The notes beneath the pieces were generated by a model. The model saw only the letters and a list, made by a program, of their open reading frames with translations. It was not told the origin of the DNA and searched no databases. From NCBI GenBank assembly GCA_002428495.1, contig DIWR01000024.1:135370-199369 (forward strand): a stretch of 64,000 nt of DNA, in the 5' to 3' direction. A program made the translations under genes and the position numbers. The DNA is from Synergistaceae bacterium UBA6101 (lineage in GTDB: Bacteria; Synergistota; Synergistia; Synergistales; Synergistaceae). Shown piece after piece: positions 51,895 to 60,182 of the stretch (within the stretch, counting starts at the first letter, position 1; each line of letters begins with the position of its first letter).

Positions 51895-53019
51895 GTGGAG
51901 ATCAAAGCTTTTGAAGTTGAAGAGTGGATGAATAAATACGAGGATGATGCCAGATACAACATCGCGGAGACTTGTGTTGAATCCCTGAAAGTCGGAGAGT
52001 TGCTGGATATAGCATCTATCGAAAGGGACGAGTTCTTTGGAAGGCTTGCGGAGACGAAACTTACCTACGGAGCGATTCCGGGAAGCGTTGACCTGAGGGA
52101 AGAAATAACCAAGCTCTACCATAAAAAGAAAACGATCGATAACGTTATTGTTACAAACGGCGGGATAGGAGCGAATTTCCTTGCCCTCTTCACACTGGTC
52201 AGGCCGGGAGATGAGGTGGTTGCAGTATATCCCACATATCAGCAGCTATATTCCCTTCCTGAATCTCTCGGGGCTAAGGTCAGGCGTCTTCGGACAGAAC
52301 CGGAGGACGGATTCATCCCGGATATGAACAAACTGAGGTCCCTTGTCAAATCAAACACAAGGGCAATAGTCATCAACACGCCGAACAACCCGACCGGCGC
52401 GTGTTTCGGTGAAAAGGTGATGAAAGAGATCGCTGGAATAGCCGACAAAGTAGGAGCATGGGTGGTTTGCGATGAAGTTTACCGTGGACTTGAGCACGAA
52501 GGAAGCTACTCTGTTCCCTCTATTGCGGACATATATGAAAAAGGCGTCAGCACCTCCAGCATGTCGAAGGTCTATTCGCTTGCAGGCCTGAGGCTTGGAT
52601 GGGTGACCGCGGATAAGGAATTTATAAAAGAGTGCTTCAAACACCGTGACTACAACATAATCAGCTGTGGAATGATCGACGATGCGCTTGCTTTGATAGC
52701 CCTTAAAAATAAAAACAAGATACTTGAACGCAATATGAAGATCCTTCTGGAGAACAAAAAAGTACTCACAGACTGGGTCGATAGAACTGATGGCGTCAGC
52801 TTCATAGTCCCGAACTCGGGGACGACAGCACTGATCAAGTACGACCACGAGATGGAGTCAGAGGAATTCTGCAGGCGGATGTTCGAATACAACGGCGCCT
52901 TCGTAGTCCCCGGAAGCTGTTTCGAGTTCGAAAACCACTTCCGTATTGGATATGCTCCAAAAAAGGAAGTGTTGATAGAAGGGCTTGAGGCGGTTGATTC
53001 CTTCTTGCGCACCCTATAA
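51895..53019 (+). CDS. Class I/II PLP aminotransferase
   Basis: 374 residues from a GTG preceded by GAGGGGGG. PLP lysine in SSMSKVYSLAGLRLGW, substrate-contact NTPNNPTGACF and CDEVYRGLEHEG. The small size and the NGGIGANFLALFTLVRPGDE core place it near the AspC/VioD-like group. The amino donor and acceptor cannot be told from the sequence. It stands alone between repeat blocks; a 128-bp element begins three bases after the stop. Confidence 0.88.
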   Translation: MEIKAFEVEEWMNKYEDDARYNIAETCVESLKVGELLDIASIERDEFFGRLAETKLTYGAIPGSVDLREEITKLYHKKKTIDNVIVTNGGIGANFLALFTLVRPGDEVVAVYPTYQQLYSLPESLGAKVRRLRTEPEDGFIPDMNKLRSLVKSNTRAIVINTPNNPTGACFGEKVMKEIAGIADKVGAWVVCDEVYRGLEHEGSYSVPSIADIYEKGVSTSSMSKVYSLAGLRLGWVTADKEFIKECFKHRDYNIISCGMIDDALALIALKNKNKILERNMKILLENKKVLTDWVDRTDGVSFIVPNSGTTALIKYDHEMESEEFCRRMFEYNGAFVVPGSCFEFENHFRIGYAPKKEVLIEGLEAVDSFLRTL

Positions 53020-53021
53020 GT

Positions 53022-53149
53022 GCAATTGGGGCATCTCGCGGCGCTGACTTAGCAAGGCTTGCGGAGCCTCACTTCGACGTATTCATATACGCCTTCGTAA
53101 GACTCCGCTACGCATTGCGTCGTCATCACTCGCTCTAAATCCCAATTGC
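53022..53149. repeat. 128-bp GCAATTGGG element, full copy
   Basis: Terminal GCAATTGGGG and CCCAATTGC. Inside, a long imperfect hairpin (GCGGAG at about 53060 with CTCCGC at about 53104, passing through GTAT/ATAC). Confidence 0.85.
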
Positions 53150-53179
53150 AACAGGGTGGGCTGTCACTAAAACCAAAAA

Positions 53180-53344
53180 CCTGCGTCGTCATCATCTCCG
53201 ATCTGCCCCAATTGCAGCAATTGGGGCAGATCGCGGCGCTGACTTAGCAACACTTGCGGAGCCTCACTTCAACGTATTGGCATACGCCTTCATGAGACTC
53301 CGCTGCGCATTGCGTCATCATCATCCACGATCTGCCCCAATTGC
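53180..53344. repeat. Partial and full copies of the 128-bp element
   Basis: 53180-53215 is a right-end fragment (ATCTGCCCCAATTGC). 53217-53344 is exactly 128 bp with GCAATTGGGG and CCCCAATTGC ends and the same internal hairpin with compensated changes. Confidence 0.83.
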
Positions 53345-53374
53345 GATATTGGATGGACTATCGTAAAACCTGAT

Positions 53375-53758
53375 CCCTTCCCGTCGTCCCCGAGTGCTTC
53401 CATCGGGGATCCAGCGACTTCTGTTTAAGGTCTTATAAACGCAGTAATAGCCTAAAACTAAAGCCACAGGGCCCCCAATCTTAAAGCGCATTCGAAATGG
53501 TTCAGTCGTTATGGTGGTTTTTGAAATGTCCCTCATTAGAGGAACAGCTCCTTCCTGATCAACGGCATACAGGAATGACGGAGTTAGCCCCTTATGATCA
53601 TTTGACCCGCCCTTACAACTGCTTCCCAACCGCTTCGCGGCGATGGGATCGCCACTTCGCGCGGCATTTGCACGCCGCACTTCCCGATCGCAGTTAAGAC
53701 CCAATTCACCGCAGCTTGAAAAGCTGCAAATTCTCCCGCGGATGTTTCTTCGCCCGTC
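53375..53758. repeat. CCCCGA fold-back element, inverse of the 33.0-kb block, and a single hairpin unit
   Basis: 53387-53505 is the CCCCGAGTGCTTCCATCGGG family. 53513-53570 matches 33003-33060 in reverse. 53595-53695 is arrays and direct repeats around CTGCTTCCCAACCGCTTCGC. 53700-53745 is GACCCAATTCACCGCAGC with GCTGC and AAATTC, a one-unit minus-strand version of the hairpin array. The mosaic ends at the stop codon of the symporter gene. No gene lies in 53020-53759. Confidence 0.75.
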
Positions 53759-53759
53759 C

Positions 53760-55226
53760 CTAAGGCATATCCTCCTGAGATGCGGACCCGGAAAGTGCGG
53801 GTACCGAGAAAGTTCCCTTTTTAGCAAATAGAGTGAAAGCAGTAAGGGATACCGCAACTCCCGGCAGGATGGGGTGTATCGCTCCTATGATACCGGGGGC
53901 AGAGATCCCGCTTATGCCCATTGATGTAGGTTTATATGCCAGCAGATACCATGCAATGGTTCCTGCCAGACCGAAAAATGAAGAAGAAAAGGCGGCCCTT
54001 GATCCTGCTTTTGGCCCCTGTATCAGGAGTGCAAGATATGGTACCAGGATCGAACACGCCAGTATTGTCCAGCTTGTTGCGCATATAAGTGCAATTATCG
54101 AGGAGCTTTTCAGTGCGAAGATGCCGCTGCAGAGAGTGCAGAAAATTACTACGATCCTCCATGACCAGCCCGTCAGATGTTTTTTGAATACGTCTCGGCC
54201 GAGGCTTCCGCTTGCTATATGCAGAAGTGCGGATGCTGTGGAGAGAGATGCCGATACTATAGCGAGGGCAAAAAGCTGCTGACCGAATACAGGGAGAAGT
54301 TTATGTATCAGCGTTGGAAGCACTATATCCGGGTTAGTGATCCCGGGTCCGAGGATAAGCCTTGAAAGCGCGCTTGCAAAGTAGGCTCCGCCGACCACTA
54401 CTGATAGCGCAAGCATAGCCAGCGGTGCCGCTTTTCTTGTCTCCTGAATGCTCTTTAGCGCGAAGTGTCTCTGTATCATCTGAGGCTGGGCCCAGATGCC
54501 GACTGATGTCACGATAGTCAGGAAGATAATGTTGAGCCCGGCCGGACCGTTGCTCAACGCCAGAAAACCGTTATTTGCAGCCTCTGTAGGGGAGAGCGCC
54601 GCCAGTGCCTGAAGACCTGTTATGGGACCTCCCACCTCACGAAGCAGAGAGAACAGAAGGGCACCGACTCCGACTATCATTACAAGCCCCTGGAAGGCTT
54701 CAGTGTAAAGAACTCCTCTCAGTCCTCCCCAGACGACGCTCATGCCTACAACGGCTACCAGAAGGGCAAGCGCGGTGTTTGTGGAGACAGGCAGTACTCC
54801 GGAGACCATGACTGCGGCGCCTTTGAATACTGCTGAACCGTAAATTATAAGCAGTACTGTCGATATAAGGCCGAGGAAAACCTGCAGCTTCGGGGTCTCA
54901 AATGCCTTCGAGAGAAATTCAGCCGGTGTTTTTGAATTAAGTTTCCTCTGCCACAGCCTTGTCGGCCATGCTAGGTAACGGTAGACGAACCACGTTCCAA
55001 GCCAGACATTGCCAGCCGCGATAAGGAGCATCTGCATCCCGAAAATATAACAGAGGCCGCCGAACCCAACCAGCGCCACCGCTGAAATATATGTGGCGAC
55101 ATATGCAAGGGCCTGAACAGCTACGCCAACTTTTCCGGGGAGCAGTGCGTCCCTGCTTCTGGAGTATTTGGCGATCAGGACCAGGAGTACAGCGTATCCG
55201 ATCCATAGGGGGGCAAAGGTGAACAT
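53760..55226 (-). CDS. Sodium:solute symporter (SSS family), predicted tyrosine or aromatic amino-acid uptake
   Basis: 488 residues with 12-13 hydrophobic segments and SSS family features: early TYISAVALVGFGGLCYIFGM in the sodium-site helix, later GLRGVLYTEAFQGLVMIVGV, ALAIVSASLSTASALLHIAS. The family uses the sodium gradient to import amino acids, sugars or vitamins. The upstream leader peptide rich in Tyr codons and a terminator suggest control by tyrosine supply and hence a Tyr-related substrate. This is an inference from regulation only. A 31-aa partner gene precedes it by one base. Confidence 0.86.
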   Translation of the reverse strand: MFTFAPLWIGYAVLLVLIAKYSRSRDALLPGKVGVAVQALAYVATYISAVALVGFGGLCYIFGMQMLLIAAGNVWLGTWFVYRYLAWPTRLWQRKLNSKTPAEFLSKAFETPKLQVFLGLISTVLLIIYGSAVFKGAAVMVSGVLPVSTNTALALLVAVVGMSVVWGGLRGVLYTEAFQGLVMIVGVGALLFSLLREVGGPITGLQALAALSPTEAANNGFLALSNGPAGLNIIFLTIVTSVGIWAQPQMIQRHFALKSIQETRKAAPLAMLALSVVVGGAYFASALSRLILGPGITNPDIVLPTLIHKLLPVFGQQLFALAIVSASLSTASALLHIASGSLGRDVFKKHLTGWSWRIVVIFCTLCSGIFALKSSSIIALICATSWTILACSILVPYLALLIQGPKAGSRAAFSSSFFGLAGTIAWYLLAYKPTSMGISGISAPGIIGAIHPILPGVAVSLTAFTLFAKKGTFSVPALSGSASQEDMP

Positions 55227-55227
55227 C

Positions 55228-55323
55228 TTATTTCACCGACCTGATGATCATTATTATCGACCAGGCCGCACTCCACAAAAGCGAAGCCCCTGAAACTATT
55301 ACCCACATGTCAGTATTTAACAT
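55228..55323 (-). CDS. Small accessory protein of the symporter (31 aa)
   Basis: MLNTDMWVIVSGASLLWSAA, then WSIIMIIRSVK. A single transmembrane helix, with GGAGGAATTATAA before the ATG and the stop one base before the symporter ATG (TAAGATG). Short one-helix genes directly upstream of SSS symporters are a known arrangement (symporter small accessory proteins, MetS-like), thought to assist assembly or activity. Confidence 0.78.
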   Translation of the reverse strand: MLNTDMWVIVSGASLLWSAAWSIIMIIRSVK

Positions 55324-55380
55324 TTATAATTCCTCCGATCATTTTTTTACATTTGGCTTAAAATGCAGACCCGCGTGATA

Positions 55381-55416
55381 AACAAAAAAAGACCGCCGGC
55401 CCTCGGGTCGGCGGTC
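55381..55416 (-). terminator. Leader terminator of the symporter operon
   Basis: On the minus strand GACCGCCG (55416-55409) pairs with CGGCGGTC (55398-55391) and is followed by TTTTTTTGTT. It lies between the Tyr-rich leader peptide and the symporter genes, the position of an attenuator. Confidence 0.85.
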
Positions 55417-55444
55417 TTTGAAGTGTCATCCAGCAGAAATATCC

Positions 55445-55555
55445 CTATGCTGACTCAGACTTCGCAGAAAACACCAGTAGCCCCGGGGCGTGATCGCAGC
55501 GAGGATAAGAATATGCGTAATAATAGGAAACGTTTCTGAACATATCAGCCGGCAT
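55445..55555 (-). CDS. Tyr-rich leader peptide, probable attenuation leader
   Basis: 36 residues: MPADMFRNVSYYYAYSYPRC, then DHAPGLLVFSAKSESA. AGGAGG lies 9 bp upstream of the ATG. Five Tyr codons occur within seven positions (YYYAYSY). The stop is 28 bp before the terminator stem. The plan equals that of the trp leader in this window: ribosome stalling at Tyr codons when charged tRNA-Tyr is low would let transcription reach the symporter. Confidence 0.8.
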   Translation of the reverse strand: MPADMFRNVSYYYAYSYPRCDHAPGLLVFSAKSESA

Positions 55556-55684
55556 TTTCGCGAGCCTCCTTTTTGTCTTTAAAGTGGCATATCAAGTAAT
55601 TGGAGGAGATGATACTGCTACTTCCTCCCGCTGTCAATAGCACGCATTGCGACATATGGCGGCGCTGGCTTAGCAACACTTGCT

Positions 55685-55812
55685 GCAATTGGGATTTATA
55701 GCGGCGCTGACTTAGCAACACTTGCGGAGCCTTCCTTCGACGTATTGACATACGCCTTCGAAAGGCTCCACTGCGCATTGCGTCATCATCACTCGCTCTA
55801 AATCCCAATTGC
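55685..55812. repeat. 128-bp GCAATTGGG element, full copy, with a partial copy before it
   Basis: Exactly 128 bp between GCAATTGGGA and TCCCAATTGC. 55640-55684 is a fragment of another copy (GGCGCTGGCTTAGCAACACT). Confidence 0.83.
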
Positions 55813-55832
55813 GATATGGGTAACTATCGTGA

Positions 55833-56085
55833 TGATGAGGCTTTTCAAGCCACGGAGAATTTGCGAGGGAAACGCTCGCGGTGAATTTGCAGCAAGAATC
55901 TTGCTGCGGAGAATTTGGCGGGTGATTCACCCGCCAAGGAATAAAAGCCTTATGAACCTTCGTCCCCGAGTGCTTGTATCGGGGATCCAGTGTCTTTGAA
56001 TTAAGTCTATCACTGAATTTATGGAGCAAACCATAAGCCGCTGGTTCCCCGTTAAAAAGCGTCCGGGGATGACGGAGAGGGGCCA
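55833..56085 (+). repeat. Variable-hairpin array and CCCCGA fold-back element
   Basis: Hairpins GGCTT/AAGCC, GCGAG/CTCGC, GCAGCAAG/CTTGCTGC and GGCGGGT/ACCCGCC are joined by GGAGAATT, GGTGAATT, GGAGAATT. 55963-56085 is the fold-back family (CCCCGAGTGCTTGTATCGGG to GTCCGGGGATGACGG). Confidence 0.82.
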
Positions 56086-56102
56086 AGGTCATCAATGAAT
56101 TA

Positions 56103-56260
56103 TGGTCCAATTCACCGTCGCGCAGGCGCTGCAAATTCACCAGCGACAACTGTCGCGAATTCACCGCAGCCCAGAGGCTGCAAATTCCCCCGCGGGTGTT
56201 TCTCGTTCCCGTCCCTCCAATTGATTCCCAACTGATTCCCCACCGACTACCGACCGACTC
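56103..56260 (-). repeat. Variable-hairpin array and GATTCCC heptamer array
   Basis: Minus-strand array with hairpins including GCGACA/TGTCGC and GCAGCC/GGCTGC between GAATT linkers, then TGATTCCC, TGATTCCC, GACTACC, GACTCCC at 10-bp steps. The next gene starts 85 bp later. Confidence 0.78.
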
Positions 56261-56344
56261 CCGCAGGGTGTTTCATCCTGCGATTCATGGTAAAATATGT
56301 AGTTGGTTTTTAAAAAATATGCCCGTTTTGGGAGGAAAGATATC

Positions 56345-57523
56345 ATGCGCTATGTTGGAGCAGCTTCCAGAGGTATCCGTCTGCCGGTAATAACCAAAGG
56401 TGCAGATCTGATAAATATAATTTCCGATACGATCATTGCAGCATCAGATAACGAAAGGGATCCTTTTGTAATAAGGGACAGGGATATTGTCGGTGTCACT
56501 GAGTCACTTGTTGCAAGGTCGCAGGGAAATTATGTGACCATTTCTGATATATCTGAGGATGTAAAAAGAAGGGTCCCGGAAGGCGATGTCTCCATCATTT
56601 TCCCCATATTGAGCAGAAATAGGTTTTACCAGCTGCTCAGGGGGATAGTGAACGGTGTAAGGGGAAAGGTTTGTGTATTTCTCTCCTATCCCGCGGATGA
56701 AGTTGGCAATCAGGTCATCGATCCGATGGATTTTTACCTCAAGAGCGACAGGCTCTCCTCCGACAGCTTTGATGAAAAAGAGTATTACGAGGTCTTCGGC
56801 GAATGCAGGCATCCCTTTACCGGTGTCGATTACGTGCAGCTCTACAAATCTATCGATCCTGAAAAGGTCTCAATACATTTCGCCAACAATCCCCTTGATG
56901 CGCTCAGCTTCTCAAATACAGTGATAGCGGCAAGCATACATACCAGGAAGCTCCACAGGGATATCCTTGAAAAAGCGGGGGCAAATGTGATCTCGCTTGA
57001 TGAGATATGCAGCTCACCCGTAAGGGACGGGGCAGGTTTCAATGAAGAGTATGGCCTGCTTGGATCCAACTATACAAATGACGACTCTGTGAAACTTTTC
57101 CCCAGAGATTGCGATGAATTTGTCAGAGAGCTTCAGGAAAGACTTTTCGACCGTACCGGCAAAAAGCTCGAAGTGCTGGTATATGGAGACGGAGCTTTCA
57201 AAGATCCTGTCTGCGGTATATGGGAGCTGGCGGATCCTGTGGTCTCGCCCGGTTACACAGACGGACTGAACGGGATGCCGAAAGAGATAAAGTTAAAGTA
57301 TGTTGCAGACAACGCAGGGGACAAGGACCCGTCTGACGCGATACGTGAGGCCATTGAGTCAAAGGGCGAAATGGACAAGTTCGGACACTACGCCTTCGGG
57401 ACCACACCAAGGCGTATGACGGACCTTATAGGATCGCTCTGCGACCTTACATCCGGCTCGGGAGACAAGGGCACGCCTGTAGTATATATTCAGGGATATT
57501 TCGACTGTTACCTGGATGACTGA
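56345..57523 (+). CDS. Coenzyme F420-0:L-glutamate ligase (CofE)-like protein
   Basis: 392 residues from the ATG at 56345 (GGGAGGAAA upstream). IRLPVITKGADLINIISDTI, then IRDRDIVGVTESLVARSQGN, match the CofE fold that adds glutamate to F420-0. Relatives outside F420 producers exist, and no other F420 gene is in the window. It is therefore a CofE-like ligase of unknown acceptor. The residues after 250 (YGDGAFKDPVCGIWELADPV) are also family text. The stop overlaps the start of the thioesterase gene by 8 bp, suggesting a joint product. Confidence 0.82.
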   Translation: MRYVGAASRGIRLPVITKGADLINIISDTIIAASDNERDPFVIRDRDIVGVTESLVARSQGNYVTISDISEDVKRRVPEGDVSIIFPILSRNRFYQLLRGIVNGVRGKVCVFLSYPADEVGNQVIDPMDFYLKSDRLSSDSFDEKEYYEVFGECRHPFTGVDYVQLYKSIDPEKVSIHFANNPLDALSFSNTVIAASIHTRKLHRDILEKAGANVISLDEICSSPVRDGAGFNEEYGLLGSNYTNDDSVKLFPRDCDEFVRELQERLFDRTGKKLEVLVYGDGAFKDPVCGIWELADPVVSPGYTDGLNGMPKEIKLKYVADNAGDKDPSDAIREAIESKGEMDKFGHYAFGTTPRRMTDLIGSLCDLTSGSGDKGTPVVYIQGYFDCYLDD

Positions 57524-58250
57524 GATCGAGAACCAGATCCCTTTCAGCGGGATCGACCCCAAAGGAAGGCTGAAGTTTGGAGTTCTCCTGGAGATGTTTC
57601 AGGAGATAGCTGACATCGATGCCTCAAAATACAACCTCTCTGTCAGGCAGACACTTGAGCACAATGTGACATGGGTCCTCAGAAAATATCGCATCGATCT
57701 TCAGAAATATCCCGTCAAAGAGGATGGGACGATAAGGATAAAGACCTACGCGGAACCTTACCGCAACCTTTACTCCCTCCGCTCTTATAAGCTCTGGAAC
57801 GGCGCGGGCGACTTGCTCGGCTCTGCCTGTACATGGTGGGTCCTTCTGGATCTTAAGAGAGGGAGACCGATCCGCATTGACAAGAGCGAGCTGATGACGG
57901 GTTTTATGGAGAGGGTCTCGAAAGTGCTTCCCGAGGACGTGAAGGTCCCGGAGCTGACAGATCCGCAGTTAGAGGAGATGTGGAAGGTGCGCTGGCAGGA
58001 TCTTGATGTTAATGACCACACGAACCATGCGGCATTTTTCAGCTGGGCGCTGGACACGGTGCCGGACAAAGTCAGCGAAGTGCTTTCGCCGGTCCTTGTG
58101 GAGTCAGAGTTCACACACCCCATACCACGTACCAGGGTGCGCTGTCTGACTCAGGAAATGCCCTGCAGTGAGGGCAGGTATTTCCTGCACTCACTGCGTC
58201 ATATAGAAGATGATACAGAATATGCCAGGCTGAGCTCACTCTGGAAATAG
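57516..58250 (+). CDS. Acyl-ACP thioesterase (FatA-like)
   Basis: 244 residues. The double hot-dog fold is visible: KFGVLLEMFQEIADIDASKY, VTWVLRKYRIDLQKYP, then WQDLDVNDHTNHAAFFSWAL, containing the NxH pair typical of the catalytic site. It hydrolyses acyl-ACP to free fatty acid. Gene overlap with the CofE-like ligase implies translational coupling. The partner function is puzzling and may be a lipid- or peptide-type conjugate. Confidence 0.88.
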   Translation: MTEIENQIPFSGIDPKGRLKFGVLLEMFQEIADIDASKYNLSVRQTLEHNVTWVLRKYRIDLQKYPVKEDGTIRIKTYAEPYRNLYSLRSYKLWNGAGDLLGSACTWWVLLDLKRGRPIRIDKSELMTGFMERVSKVLPEDVKVPELTDPQLEEMWKVRWQDLDVNDHTNHAAFFSWALDTVPDKVSEVLSPVLVESEFTHPIPRTRVRCLTQEMPCSEGRYFLHSLRHIEDDTEYARLSSLWK

Positions 58251-58265
58251 AGCGAGCATTTTCTT

Positions 58266-58805
58266 TTAATCGATAAAACGAACTATCTCGTCAAGCTCTT
58301 TCCTGTTTTTATCCCTTACCTTATCGTCCGACGGATAACCGAGGGCAATTACCGCGCGTACTGTGTCGCCCTTGGGGATATCGAGCAGTTCCTTCACATC
58401 ACTGTCCTCAAAGGTTCCCATTATGCACGTTGCAAGCCCTGATTCTGCAGCTTTGAGCGTGAAGTGGGCTATTGCTATTCCGATGTCGCAGTGGGCAAAA
58501 TGTTTGCAGCTCCATCTCTGCAGGACCCCGGGCATAAGTTTCGGGCACTCATCTTCGCTGACTGCTATAAGCACCGGAGCTGTGTCTGCGAATTTGTTCC
58601 CTCCCACGATCTGCAGAAGGCCTGCGAGCTTCGCTTTCGTTTCCGGTTCAGTGACAACTGTAAATTTCCATGGCTGGCTGTTGCATGCCGACGGGGCGAG
58701 TCTGGCGGCCTCAAGACACTTGATTATCTCTTCCTTTGCCACAGGCTTTGTCTCGTAGCTGCGGCAGCTTTGCCTTTTCAAAATGATTTCATCCAATTTC
58801 TGCAT
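58266..58805 (-). CDS. Nitroreductase-family flavoprotein
   Basis: 179 residues. RQSCRSYETKPVAKEEIIKC binds FMN, with APSACNSQPWKFTVVTEPE; the C-terminal half has GIAIAHFTLKAAESGLATCI and VIALGYPSDD. It is of the FMN-dependent NfsB/SagB-like fold and reduces nitro or quinone compounds with NAD(P)H. Its single domain and short length fit anaerobe members. It is followed upstream, 12 bp away, by the MATE gene on the same strand. Confidence 0.9.
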   Translation of the reverse strand: MQKLDEIILKRQSCRSYETKPVAKEEIIKCLEAARLAPSACNSQPWKFTVVTEPETKAKLAGLLQIVGGNKFADTAPVLIAVSEDECPKLMPGVLQRWSCKHFAHCDIGIAIAHFTLKAAESGLATCIMGTFEDSDVKELLDIPKGDTVRAVIALGYPSDDKVRDKNRKELDEIVRFID

Positions 58806-58817
58806 ACGATCATCTCC

Positions 58818-60182
58818 TTATGATAGTTTTAGTTTTCTCCATCTTCCGCTTCTCAGATATATTATACCTATGGTTATCGAGAGCAGTGATGACATGGGGG
58901 TCGCGAAGCCTATGCTGAAGAGATCGGCTCCGGGAATTTTGCTTAAAAGCCAGGTTGCAGGAACTCTTATCAAAAACGCGGCCATCAGGTTATTGACCAT
59001 GCTGAACCTTGTGTGTCCGCATCCGTTGAAAAATCCGTTGAGGCAGAAGAGGAAACATACAAGGATGCAGTCGATGCTGAACGACTTCAGGTAGAGGGAA
59101 GTTGCTCTTATCAGCTCTGTGTCAGGAGTGAATATTTTTATTACAGCGGGAGAAAAGAACTGCAGCAGGGCAAACGATATCACTCCGAATACCAACGTGA
59201 CCGAGATCCCGACGTAGAGGCATTTGATTGCCCTTTTGGGCCGGTTGGCCCCCATATTTTGAGAGACCATCGCAGAGATAGCACCTGAAAAGGCTATGGG
59301 CGGGAGCATTACAAACCCGTTTATCTTTGAGGTGATTCCGATTGCAGCCGATGCCACAACTCCTCCCATTACGCTTACAGTAGCCATTATGAACATAAAC
59401 GAAACTGTTGTCATTGACATCTGGACACACATAGGCAGGCCGATGTGGAGCAGGTTTTTGAGTTTATCGCTCTTGATCCGGAAACTATCGAGCTTGAAGT
59501 CGAAATGGAAACTTTGTTTTTTCAGATATATAACAGCCAGGACCGCGCTCAGTCCTTGGGAGAGTATTGTAGCCAGTGCAGCGCCGGGAGCGCCCATTTT
59601 TAAGACAGCGACCAGTATCAGATCGCCTATGACGTTGCAGACTGATGCGATGGCAACGAAGACGAGCGGACTTTTGGAATCCCCGAAACCCCTCAGCATG
59701 GCGCTGAGCGCGTTGTATGCAAACATAAAAGAAATGCCTGCGGAGCTTATGAAAATATATCCCTCTGTCTGGGAGACTGCCTCAGGTGGAGTCTGTATAA
59801 GGCTTACCAGGGGCTTTACAGCAGCAAACATTATCAGGGTCAGAGCAATGCTTACAATAGCAAAGAGAGTAAACATGGTTCCTATAGTCTCTTTGATGTC
59901 GGTATATGATCTTGCGCCGAAGTATCTGGCGATCAGGATCGTTCCTGCCATTGATAGACCGATTATGACGCCGTTGATAAGGAACATGAACTGGCTTCCT
60001 ATCGCGGCGGCCGAAAGTCCCGCCGCGTTTGTGAAGTGCCCGACTATCACTGTGTCGACCGCTCCATAAAGTGCCTGGAGCAGGTTCGCAGACATGTAAG
60101 GGATCGCGAATTTTATAAGCTGCGGGGTTATATTTCCTTCAGTCAGAGATCGTTCCTTAAAACGCAGCACGCCTTCAGCCAT
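58818..60182 (-). CDS. MATE-family efflux protein
   Basis: 454 residues with 12 hydrophobic segments in two similar halves. LIKFAIPYMSANLLQALYGA, then VDTVIVGHFTNAAGLSAAAI, is the usual MATE entry. It exports cationic or organic compounds using a sodium or proton gradient. Its start overlaps the stop of the next MATE gene by one base (TGATG), so the two are translated together and may form a pair. Confidence 0.93.
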   Translation of the reverse strand: MAEGVLRFKERSLTEGNITPQLIKFAIPYMSANLLQALYGAVDTVIVGHFTNAAGLSAAAIGSQFMFLINGVIIGLSMAGTILIARYFGARSYTDIKETIGTMFTLFAIVSIALTLIMFAAVKPLVSLIQTPPEAVSQTEGYIFISSAGISFMFAYNALSAMLRGFGDSKSPLVFVAIASVCNVIGDLILVAVLKMGAPGAALATILSQGLSAVLAVIYLKKQSFHFDFKLDSFRIKSDKLKNLLHIGLPMCVQMSMTTVSFMFIMATVSVMGGVVASAAIGITSKINGFVMLPPIAFSGAISAMVSQNMGANRPKRAIKCLYVGISVTLVFGVISFALLQFFSPAVIKIFTPDTELIRATSLYLKSFSIDCILVCFLFCLNGFFNGCGHTRFSMVNNLMAAFLIRVPATWLLSKIPGADLFSIGFATPMSSLLSITIGIIYLRSGRWRKLKLS

